DNA of 6,559 bases from Lachnospiraceae bacterium UBA3863 (GTDB lineage: Bacteria > Bacillota > Clostridia > Lachnospirales > Lachnospiraceae): contig DGGX01000065.1 of NCBI GenBank assembly GCA_002392385.1, positions 1 to 6,559 of the forward strand, written 5' to 3'. Positions 1 through 6,154 of the stretch are shown here, piece after piece. Within the stretch, counting starts at the first letter, position 1. Each line of letters starts with the position of its first letter. The position numbers and the translations under genes were made by a program. The notes under the pieces are model-generated. The model had not been told where the DNA came from, did no database searches, and saw only the letters and a program-made list of their open reading frames with translations.

Positions 1-656
1 ATCTCTTCAACGGGACCATCCGGGACAATCTCCTCTATGTGAAGCCGGACGCCACGGAGGAGGAGCTGATCGAGGCCTGCGAGAAGGCCAACATCTATGA
101 TTTCATCAAACGGCAGGACAAGGGGCTGGACACGGTCGTCGGCAACCGCGGCCTCAAGCTGTCGGGCGGTGAGAAGCAGCGGATCTCCATTGCGCGGGTG
201 CTCCTGCGGGATCCGGCCCTGCTGATCTTCGACGAGGCGACGGCCTCCCTGGATTCGATCTCGGAAGCGAAGATCCAGGCAGCCATCGACCCGCTGGTGG
301 GTTCCAGGACCAGTCTCCTGATCGCCCACCGTCTCTCCACCATCCTGGCGGCGGACGAGATCATCGTCGTGAAGGACGGAGAGATCGTGGAGCGCGGGCA
401 GCACAAGGACCTGGTCGGCGCGGGCGGTGTCTATACGGAGCTGTATAATACGCAGTTCAATGTCAAGGCGGTGCAGGAGGCGCAGGAAGCGGCAGAGGAG
501 GAGGACAGGTCATCCCTGCAGAGGCTGAAAGGCGCGCTGGGCCCCGAGGAATGGGAGGACGATCCTTCCATGGAGGAGCTGGAGAGAAGGCGGCGTGAGG
601 ATATGGAACGGCGCAAGATCCTGGATGAGATGCTGAGTCCCTGGTGGACACAGTGA
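1..656 (+). CDS. ABC transporter, fused permease/ATP-binding protein (exporter type), 3' part only
   Basis: This is the C-terminal part of an ABC ATPase domain; its frame is open from base 3, so the gene begins outside the window. The first visible residues, LFNGTIRDNL, are the stretch that follows the Q-loop in exporter-type ATPases. Next come the signature LSGGEKQR (159-182), Walker B LLIFDEA with the catalytic Asp-Glu pair (231-236), the D-loop SLD and the H-loop histidine (327-329). Walker A, the Q-loop and the membrane domain lie upstream and cannot be seen. The LFNGTIRDN form is typical of proteins with a fused six-helix membrane domain, so a lipid, peptide or drug exporter at the cytoplasmic membrane is inferred; the substrate is unknown. 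The ATPase fold should end near base 458 (YNTQF). About 65 strongly charged residues rich in Glu and Arg follow, a tail longer than usual. The kinase gene starts 12 bases after the stop codon, which suggests co-transcription. Confidence 0.92.
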   Translation, partial: LFNGTIRDNLLYVKPDATEEELIEACEKANIYDFIKRQDKGLDTVVGNRGLKLSGGEKQRISIARVLLRDPALLIFDEATASLDSISEAKIQAAIDPLVGSRTSLLIAHRLSTILAADEIIVVKDGEIVERGQHKDLVGAGGVYTELYNTQFNVKAVQEAQEAAEEEDRSSLQRLKGALGPEEWEDDPSMEELERRRREDMERRKILDEMLSPWWTQ

Positions 657-668
657 CGGGGAGGTCTG

Positions 669-3200
669 ATGAAGACAGATTATTCGTCGATCGACGTAAA
701 GATCCGCCGGCGTATGCTGGAGTTCTTTCTGGATGATTATGACCAGGTCTATGTCCTGGATCTGGAGAACGACCGCATAGAGAGGCTTTGGGAGAAAAGG
801 CCCAATCCGGCGCTGGACACGCTCTTAAGCAGCTCCTACACGGAATTGCACAGGGCTTACTGCAGAACCCTGGTGGATCCCGCCTACGCGGTATGGCGGG
901 AGGAGGCCTGGAGCCTTGACAAGATCCGGGAGACACTCAGGAATCAGGACAGTATTGCCATCTCTTATCCCATGGCGGACGGGGCCTGGCGGCAGATCGA
1001 CGGATGGGCCCTGGAAAGAAGGGACGGAGAAGCGGTCAGTGCTCTCTTCTGTGTTCTCAGCCAGGAACGGCAGGCAGTACTGGAGCGTGAGGAATCGCTC
1101 ACGGGAGAGCAGAAGGAAGCTTCCATCCAGTCCCTGCGCAATACCATTTCCAGGGGCATGCGCCTGAGCAGTGCCGTGATGGCGGACACGGTCGCGACCT
1201 ATGAGCTAGATATCACCCGCAATATGGTCGTGGGCGGCGACAGCCGGAGACCGGAGATCTTCTATCCTGTGCCCGGGGTGAACATTCCGGGGCCCCTGCC
1301 GGATCATGCGGCCACCTGGGGCCAGCGGATCCAGCCGCCGGTCAGGGAAAGGTTCGAAAAGCTGGTCAGGCAGGATGTCCTGCTGTCCATGTTTGAAAAA
1401 GGGGAGACCGAAGCAGTCCTCGAGTATAAAGTCTATGATCAGACCGGGGCGGAGGTCTATCTGCAGGAGACGCTGAGACTGTCGACGGATGAGCTGACCG
1501 GCCACGTGATGGCTGCCTGTCTGATGCGGGATATCACCCGGCAGAAGCATACAGAAGAGCAGAACCTGCAGCGTATGGAGGTCATCGAGGCCCTGACCCG
1601 GGAATATGACTCGGTGTTTTTTGTGGATCTGGACGCGGATTCCTACGAGATCTTCCGGGTGCGGGACAATATCCGCAAGCTCTACGGGCGGTGTTTTGTC
1701 TCCGGTTATGTGGACACGGTGGAGGAATTCGCCAACTGGTGCGTTTTCCCTCACGACCGGGAGAACTTCATGAGGCGGCTGGCCCCGGAGGAGCTGCGGA
1801 AGGTATTGAAGCAGAACCTGGCCTACAGCATGATCTTCCGCTGCGGTCCCGGGGCGTCGCCGGTCTATTACCGGGGGCGGATCGTGAGGCTGGGCGGCCT
1901 GGAGGACAAGCTCAACAGGATCCTGATCGGTTTTGCCAATATTCAGGAAGAAAGAAGGATAGAGATCCAGCAGAGGAGTCTTCTGGAGAACGCCCTGCGG
2001 CAGGCCCGGAATGCCGACAGCGCCAAGAGCACCTTCCTGTCCAATATGTCGCATGACATCCGGACGCCCATGAATGCCATCGTCGGCTTCACGGAGATCG
2101 CCCAGGCCCATCTGGATGATCCGGAGAAGCTGCAGGACAGCCTGCGCAAGATCCGCACGGCCAGCAGTCATCTGCTGCACCTGGTGGGCAATGTCCTGGA
2201 TTTCAGCCGCATAGAGAGCGGCAGACTGGATCTGGAGGAGCGGCCCAGTGACCTGCGGGAGATCCTGAGCGGGGTCACGGACATCATACAGCAGCAGGTG
2301 GAACAGAAGGGTCTGACCTTCCTCACAGACCTGGACAGCCGGATGAATACCTACGTCTACTGCGATCAGCTGAGGATCACCCAGGTGCTGATCAACCTCC
2401 TCAGCAATGCTGTCAAGTATACGCCGCCCGGGGGCATCGTGGAGCTGACCATCCGCGAGACGGAGGACGCGCCCCAGGGATATATGGGCATAGAGATCCG
2501 GGTCCGCGACACCGGTATCGGCATGAGCCAGCAGTTCCAGGAGAAGCTCTTCGAGCCCTTCGAGAGAGAGAGGAACACCACGGTCAGCCGGGTCATGGGA
2601 AGCGGTCTCGGTATGCCCATCTGTAAGAGCATCGTGGAGTCCATGGGCGGAAGGATCCAGGTGGAGAGCCGGCCAGGGGCGGGGAGCACCTTTACGGTGG
2701 AGCTGGCCCTGCGTCTGCAGGAGGAGGCGGGCAACCATCACGCGACGGACGAGTACAATCCCCTGGTCCGTCTGTTCGGCCGCTATGCCCAGAGGGCCCC
2801 GATCTCGCCGGTCCGTCTCAAGGACCGCAGGATCCTGCTGGTGGAGGACAATGATCTCAACCGGGAGATCGCCGCCGAGATTCTGGAGGAGGACGGGATC
2901 AGGGTCACCAATGCCGCCGACGGACGGGAGGCCGTGGATATCCTCATGCGGTCTGATCCGGGCGAATACGACGCGGTGCTCATGGATATTCAGATGCCTG
3001 TCATGGACGGCTACGAGGCGGCCCACTGGATCCGGGCCCTGCAGGATCCGGTCAATGCCGAGATCCCCATCATTGCCATGACCGCCAATGCTTTTGACGA
3101 GGATGTGCGCCGCTGCAGGGACGCGGGCATGGACGCCTATATCGGCAAGCCCGTGGAGGTCGCGGCCGTGAAATATGTGCTGCAGAGAGTGATGACCTGA
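669..3200 (+). CDS. Soluble hybrid sensor histidine kinase/response regulator with PAS-like sensor modules
   Basis: This 843-residue protein should autophosphorylate on histidine and pass the phosphate to its own receiver domain. No membrane segment or signal peptide is visible, so it is probably cytoplasmic. Three PAS-like sensor modules occupy about residues 14-135, 158-292 and 303-425. The first and third look like copies: DYDQVYVLDLENDRIERLW near residue 23 matches EYDSVFFVDLDADSYEIFRV near 312. A likely coiled linker leads to the HisKA domain with H462 in SHDIRTPMN. The HATPase domain has the N-box (INLLSNAVKY, N580), G1 (DTGIGM, from D614), the F-box (LFEPFERE) and G2 (GSGLGM, from G644). 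A C-terminal receiver domain carries the acidic pair E726/D727, phospho-acceptor D773 in MDIQMPVMDG, T805 and K827. All key residues are present. There is no HPt or DNA-binding domain, so an output partner must be encoded elsewhere. GGGGAGG at 658-664 supports this start. The ligand is unknown; its position directly after an ABC exporter gene suggests a functional link. Confidence 0.95.
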   Translation: MKTDYSSIDVKIRRRMLEFFLDDYDQVYVLDLENDRIERLWEKRPNPALDTLLSSSYTELHRAYCRTLVDPAYAVWREEAWSLDKIRETLRNQDSIAISYPMADGAWRQIDGWALERRDGEAVSALFCVLSQERQAVLEREESLTGEQKEASIQSLRNTISRGMRLSSAVMADTVATYELDITRNMVVGGDSRRPEIFYPVPGVNIPGPLPDHAATWGQRIQPPVRERFEKLVRQDVLLSMFEKGETEAVLEYKVYDQTGAEVYLQETLRLSTDELTGHVMAACLMRDITRQKHTEEQNLQRMEVIEALTREYDSVFFVDLDADSYEIFRVRDNIRKLYGRCFVSGYVDTVEEFANWCVFPHDRENFMRRLAPEELRKVLKQNLAYSMIFRCGPGASPVYYRGRIVRLGGLEDKLNRILIGFANIQEERRIEIQQRSLLENALRQARNADSAKSTFLSNMSHDIRTPMNAIVGFTEIAQAHLDDPEKLQDSLRKIRTASSHLLHLVGNVLDFSRIESGRLDLEERPSDLREILSGVTDIIQQQVEQKGLTFLTDLDSRMNTYVYCDQLRITQVLINLLSNAVKYTPPGGIVELTIRETEDAPQGYMGIEIRVRDTGIGMSQQFQEKLFEPFERERNTTVSRVMGSGLGMPICKSIVESMGGRIQVESRPGAGSTFTVELALRLQEEAGNHHATDEYNPLVRLFGRYAQRAPISPVRLKDRRILLVEDNDLNREIAAEILEEDGIRVTNAADGREAVDILMRSDPGEYDAVLMDIQMPVMDGYEAAHWIRALQDPVNAEIPIIAMTANAFDEDVRRCRDAGMDAYIGKPVEVAAVKYVLQRVMT

Positions 3201-3240
3201 AGAGGACAGGGCGCGGGAGACAGAGAGAGAGGAGAAGGGA

Positions 3241-3549
3241 ATGGCAAGGATCCCGGAAGAGGAATTACTGCATATCGGACACTATGAATACGGGGAAGCT
3301 TTCTACGGCAGCTGCGGCGGCATGCGCTATCGTGTGGCCAGAGAGCCCCTGGCCAATGTCCGCTACACGCCGCCGGACAAGCGCGGGGAGGCTTCCCTGC
3401 GCGCCGTGATCTGGCCCGGGCCGCTGGCCTACGGGGCGGCCGATCCGGCAGACATGCAGATCAGGGATTTTGAATTCTCCGCGGAGGGGCTGCACGAAGC
3501 CTGGCTGTGGCTGGACGAAGAGGCGGAGAAGAGAGCACAGGACATGTGA
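3241..3549 (+). CDS. Uncharacterised small protein, 102 residues
   Basis: I do not recognise a family with a known function. The protein is soluble, with no signal peptide, membrane segment, cysteine pair or nucleotide-binding motif. The N-terminal half is rich in aromatic residues and glycine (HIGHYEYGEAFYGSCGGMRYRVAREPL), interrupted by a proline-rich turn (YTPPDKRGEA), and the C-terminal quarter looks like an acidic amphipathic helix (EAWLWLDEEAEKRAQDM). It appears to be a real gene because an AGGAG ribosome binding site at 3230-3234 lies six bases before ATG, the frame is fully open, and it sits 40 bases after the kinase gene on the same strand without a terminator between them. It is therefore probably co-expressed with the kinase. 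Similar small proteins seem to occur in other Clostridia, but that is recollection and was not checked. A terminator-like hairpin starts 28 bases after its stop codon. Confidence 0.75.
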   Translation: MARIPEEELLHIGHYEYGEAFYGSCGGMRYRVAREPLANVRYTPPDKRGEASLRAVIWPGPLAYGAADPADMQIRDFEFSAEGLHEAWLWLDEEAEKRAQDM

Positions 3550-3554
3550 AAAGA

Positions 3555-3764
3555 AAGCAGATCATGAACCAGTATGGCGCCGGCGCTGACCGGCGCTTTT
3601 ACTTTGAGCAGACGGATGGCCGCCATGGCGTCCCGGATGCGGTCCCTGGGTATGGGAGCCGTCAGACGGACACTGGCCAGGGAGAGCTCCCGCGCGCAGG
3701 CGCTGCCGACGACACCGCCGCCGATGATGAGGACGTCGTAGTTTATGGGGGCAAAAAAGTGCAT
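3555..3764 (-). pseudogene. Collapsed operon remnant: FAD oxidoreductase N-terminus joined to DUF1667-like C-terminus
   Basis: Read on the minus strand from ATG at 3764, with AAGGA at 3772-3776 seven bases before it, the first 28 residues contain YDVLIIGGGVVGSACAREL. This is a classic FAD-binding beta-alpha-beta start with GGGVVG, as in GlpA-type glycerol-3-phosphate dehydrogenases and related oxidoreductases. Instead of the rest of a ~480-residue enzyme, the same frame continues near base 3680 into SVRLTAPIPRDRIRDAM and LLKVKAPVSAGAILVHDLL. That resembles the C-terminal part of DUF1667 proteins, which in Clostridia are often encoded two genes downstream of a GlpA-like gene. Resemblance stops near 3555, just before the stop codon of the neighbouring plus-strand gene; the frame itself stays open, antisense to that gene, until TAG at 3429-3431. 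A large in-frame deletion is inferred. No enzyme activity is expected. Both family matches are from memory. The alternative is an antisense frame that resembles them by chance, which is unlikely for the FAD motif placed directly at a start codon. Confidence 0.6.
3577..3605 (+). terminator. Rho-independent terminator candidate after the left operon
   Basis: A perfect 7-base-pair, all-GC stem has arms GCGCCGG (3577-3583) and CCGGCGC (3590-3596), a six-base loop (CGCTGA), and is followed at once by TTTTACTTT (3597-3605). It lies 28 bases after the stop codon of the 102-residue protein, as expected for the end of the ABC-kinase-small protein operon. The T tract is interrupted by AC, which may weaken it. 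The same bases read on the minus strand encode Lys-Val-Lys-Ala-Pro-Val of the decayed DUF1667-like segment, so the hairpin may be former coding sequence that now works as a terminator, or may only look like one. Confidence 0.6.
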
Positions 3765-3809
3765 GACAGGTTCCTTTCCGGTGAGACATGGCGGAAGCTG
3801 TTTCTCTTT

Positions 3810-3823
3810 CCCGCAAATGCGGG
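3810..3823. repeat. Short inverted repeat, possible operator or leader hairpin
   Basis: CCCGCA and TGCGGG form perfect six-base arms around an AA spacer. On the minus strand this lies roughly 7-20 bases downstream of the start point expected for the promoter at 3837-3865, a place where repressor operators or leader hairpins are often found. On the plus strand it lies 91 bases upstream of the alpha-galactosidase start codon. No T-run follows on either strand, so it is not a typical terminator. The regulator, if any, is unknown. Confidence 0.4.
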
Positions 3824-3836
3824 GAATGGTAAGATT

Positions 3837-3865
3837 ATTGTATATCAATCGGAATGCGGCCTCAA
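3837..3865 (-). promoter_or_regulatory. Sigma-70-type promoter pointing left, toward the gene remnant
   Basis: Read on the minus strand, TTGAGG (3860-3865) is a -35-like box and TACAAT (3837-3842) is a -10 box differing from TATAAT at one base, separated by exactly 17 bases. The expected start point is near 3830, about 66 bases before the ATG of the remnant at 3764. The surroundings are AT-rich compared with the rest of the window. It was presumably the promoter of the lost oxidoreductase operon. If still active, it makes RNA through the remnant and antisense to the 102-residue gene. Confidence 0.55.
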
Positions 3866-3903
3866 GGAATTGTCACTTCTTCCCGGGGACCGCGGGACAG
3901 GAC

Positions 3904-3910
3904 GGAGGAG
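3904..3910 (+). promoter_or_regulatory. Ribosome binding site fixing the alpha-galactosidase start
   Basis: GGAGGAG ends three bases before ATG at 3914; counting GGAGG alone gives a five-base spacing. The in-frame upstream ATG at 3854 has only an AT-rich sequence before it and lies inside the minus-strand promoter, so 3914 is preferred. A small inverted repeat (TCCCG 3881-3885, CGGGA 3893-3897) sits just upstream; its significance is unclear. Confidence 0.8.
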
Positions 3911-3913
3911 AGA

Positions 3914-6103
3914 ATGGGTATAAGGTTCGACAGGGAGAGAAGGCTTTTCACCATAGAGACAGCCAATACAGCTTATCAGATGGCGGCGGACAGTCATGAT
4001 GTGCTGCAGCATCTGTATTATGGCCGCCGCACGGGAAGTGATATGTCCTATATGCACAGGCGGTGCGACCGCGGTTTTTCCGGCAATATCGACGGCGCGG
4101 AGGAGAACCGGTCCTATTCCCTGGATACCATCTGTCAGGAATATGCCTGTGCCGGCACCGGGGACTATCGTGTGCCGGCCCTGGTGGTGCGCAATGACGA
4201 CGGCAGCACCTGCGCAGACCTGCGCTACAGGGGATATGAGATCCGGGAAGGCAAGTACGCGATCCCCGGGATGCCGGCCGTTTACGATAACGGCGGAGAG
4301 GCCCAGACCCTGATCATCTCTCTGGAGGACCCGGTGAGCGGCCTGGCGGTGCAGCTCTTCTACGGCGTCTTTCCGGATATGGACATCATCACAAGAGCGG
4401 CGCAGATCCGGTCCGGCAGCCGTCCCGTGACCCTGGAAAGGGCCATGTCCGCCTGCGTGGAGCTTCCCTTCGGACAGTGGGATCTCATTCATTTCCACGG
4501 GCGCCACTGCATGGAGAGACAGTTCGAGCGCACGCCCCTGCCGCACGCCATCCAGACGGTGGCCTCCCGCCGGGGAATGACCAGTCACCACCACAATCCC
4601 TTCGTGATCCTCTGTGACCGGCACGCCGACGAGGATCACGGGGACTGCCTGGGCATGATCCTGGTCTATTCCGGGGACCACAGGACGGAGATCGAGCGGG
4701 ACCAGACGGACAGTGTCCGCGCCGTCATGGGGATCCATGACGGGACCTTCTCCTGGGAGCTGCAGCCCGGAGAGACCTTCTTCACGCCGGAGGTGATCCT
4801 GACCTTCAGCAGCAAGGGGCTCACAAGGCTCAGCCATAACTGTCACCGGATCATCCGTAACAATATCTGCCGCGGCAGGTACAAGCTGGCGCGGAGACCT
4901 GTCCTGATCAACAACTGGGAGGCGACCTATTTCGACTTCAATGAAGATAAGATCATGGGGCTGGCCCGGCAGGCAGCGGACCTGGGCATCGAGATGTTCG
5001 TGCTGGACGACGGATGGTTCGGGGCCAGAAATAACGACAGAGCGGGACTGGGGGACTGGAAGGTCAACCTGGAAAAGCTCCCCAGCGGTCTGGTCGGACT
5101 GGCGGAACAGATCCATGCCCTGGGCATGAGATTCGGGCTCTGGATCGAGCCGGAGATGGTCAATGAGGACTCTGACCTCTACAGGGCCCATCCGGACTGG
5201 GCCTTCACGGTGCCCGGACGGGGACCCGTGCGCAGCCGCCATCAGCTGGTGCTGGATCTATCCAGAGAGGATGTGAGAGACTATCTCTACGGGGCGATCT
5301 CCGCTATTCTCAGGGAGAACGCCATCGATTATATCAAGTGGGACTTCAACCGGGCCATGGAGGACGTCTTCTCCCGGGCTCTGCCGGCCGGGAGACAGGG
5401 AGAGGTGCGGCACCGCTATGTACTGGGGCTCTATCGCCTCCTGGACAGACTGACGAGTGAATTCACTCAGGTCCTCTTCGAGGGCTGCGCCGGGGGCGGG
5501 GGCCGTTTCGACCCGGCCATGCTCTATTATTCTCCGCAGATCTGGTGCAGCGATGACACGGACGCCATAGAGAGACTGAAGATCCAGTACGGGACCTCCT
5601 TCGGCTACCCCGTATCCGCCGTCGGCTCCCATGTATCGGCCTCGCCCAACCATCAGACAGGCCGCAGCACGCCCCTGCATACGCGGGCGGTGGTCGCCAT
5701 GTCCGGCACCTTCGGCTATGAGCTGGATCTCAACAGCCTGAGCGAGGAAGAGAAAGAGGAGATCCGCGGGCAGATCGCAGTCTATCACAAATACGCGGAC
5801 CTGATCCGGAGCGGGGACTATTACCGCCTGACAGAAACGGATCTCGACTATACGGCCTGGCAGTTTGTGGCCCCGGACCTTTCGGAGAGCCTGGTGAACC
5901 TGGTGGTGACGCATCCTCTGGCCAATGGGCCTTTCATCCATGTAAAGCTTAAGGGGCTGGATCCCCGGGCGGTCTATGAGGACGAGGCATCCGGGGACCG
6001 CTTCACCGGCGCGGCGCTTATGTACGGCGGATATACCTTCCCGGTCATGACCGGCGATTATCCCGCCCTGCAGATCCATCTGGTGCGCGTTTTATTTGAA
6101 TAA
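3914..6103 (+). CDS. Alpha-galactosidase, glycoside hydrolase family 36
   Basis: This 729-residue enzyme should hydrolyse terminal alpha-1,6-galactosyl bonds of melibiose, raffinose and related oligosaccharides with retention of configuration. The length and layout fit the tetrameric Firmicutes GH36 enzymes: an N-terminal beta-sandwich domain (about 1-320), a catalytic TIM barrel (about 325-630) and a C-terminal beta domain. Conserved segments are NNWEATYFDFNE, LDDGWFGARNNDRAGLGDW (D365/D366, sugar-contact region), GLWIEPEMVNEDSDLY, YIKWDFNR, EGCAGGGGRFDP, CSDDTDAIERLKIQYG and SHVSASPNHQTGR. By comparison with family members, D477 in KWD is the nucleophile and D547 in SDDTDA the acid/base; their 70-residue separation agrees with characterised homologues. 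There is no signal peptide, so it acts in the cytoplasm on imported sugars, yet no transporter gene is visible. Starting at the upstream ATG (3854) would add 20 residues that do not look like GH36. No clear plus-strand promoter was found. The gene converges with a ROK-family gene 51 bases downstream. Confidence 0.96.
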   Translation: MGIRFDRERRLFTIETANTAYQMAADSHDVLQHLYYGRRTGSDMSYMHRRCDRGFSGNIDGAEENRSYSLDTICQEYACAGTGDYRVPALVVRNDDGSTCADLRYRGYEIREGKYAIPGMPAVYDNGGEAQTLIISLEDPVSGLAVQLFYGVFPDMDIITRAAQIRSGSRPVTLERAMSACVELPFGQWDLIHFHGRHCMERQFERTPLPHAIQTVASRRGMTSHHHNPFVILCDRHADEDHGDCLGMILVYSGDHRTEIERDQTDSVRAVMGIHDGTFSWELQPGETFFTPEVILTFSSKGLTRLSHNCHRIIRNNICRGRYKLARRPVLINNWEATYFDFNEDKIMGLARQAADLGIEMFVLDDGWFGARNNDRAGLGDWKVNLEKLPSGLVGLAEQIHALGMRFGLWIEPEMVNEDSDLYRAHPDWAFTVPGRGPVRSRHQLVLDLSREDVRDYLYGAISAILRENAIDYIKWDFNRAMEDVFSRALPAGRQGEVRHRYVLGLYRLLDRLTSEFTQVLFEGCAGGGGRFDPAMLYYSPQIWCSDDTDAIERLKIQYGTSFGYPVSAVGSHVSASPNHQTGRSTPLHTRAVVAMSGTFGYELDLNSLSEEEKEEIRGQIAVYHKYADLIRSGDYYRLTETDLDYTAWQFVAPDLSESLVNLVVTHPLANGPFIHVKLKGLDPRAVYEDEASGDRFTGAALMYGGYTFPVMTGDYPALQIHLVRVLFE

Positions 6104-6125
6104 TTGTGTTTTAAATGTGTCAGTC

Positions 6126-6146
6126 CTCAGTTATGCTGAAACTGGG
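6126..6146 (+). terminator. Weak hairpin between convergent genes, possible terminator
   Basis: CTCAGTT (6126-6132) and AACTGGG (6140-6146) can form a seven-pair stem with one G-U pair in the plus-strand transcript, around a seven-base loop. It begins 22 bases after the alpha-galactosidase stop codon. No T-run follows it on the plus strand, and on the minus strand the stem has a mismatch, so a typical Rho-independent terminator is not supported. It is the only folded element I see in the 51-base convergent gap. Confidence 0.25.
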
Positions 6147-6154
6147 CAGAGGGC

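Noticed and set aside
1206..3026. Open frame of 606 codons antisense to the hybrid kinase
   Set aside because: It mirrors the kinase codons (GC-rich third positions keep the antisense frame open), has a low-complexity His/Pro/Leu/Gly-rich translation with no domain, and no convincing start signals. The kinase on the other strand is unmistakable.
3870..3898. Plus-strand promoter for the alpha-galactosidase using TTGTCA at 3870-3875
   Set aside because: The -35 box is good, but no AT-rich -10 box lies 16-18 bases downstream (the region reads CGCGGGAC). Other combinations near 3830-3846 matched only weakly.
3854..3913. Upstream ATG giving a 749-residue alpha-galactosidase
   Set aside because: No ribosome binding site precedes it, it overlaps the minus-strand promoter, and the extra 20 residues do not resemble the GH36 N-terminus, whereas ATG at 3914 has GGAGGAG in front.
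3507..3923. Plus-strand open frame of 138 codons across the middle gap
   Set aside because: It starts inside the 102-residue gene, runs through the terminator hairpin and is antisense to the FAD-motif remnant. Its translation shows no family resemblance.
3845..5242. Open frame of 465 codons antisense to the alpha-galactosidase
   Set aside because: Same codon-bias effect: no recognisable motif, and the conserved GH36 catalytic sequences are on the plus strand.
5258..6079. Open frame of 273 codons antisense to the 3' half of the alpha-galactosidase
   Set aside because: Shadow of the GH36 gene without its own motifs or ribosome binding site.
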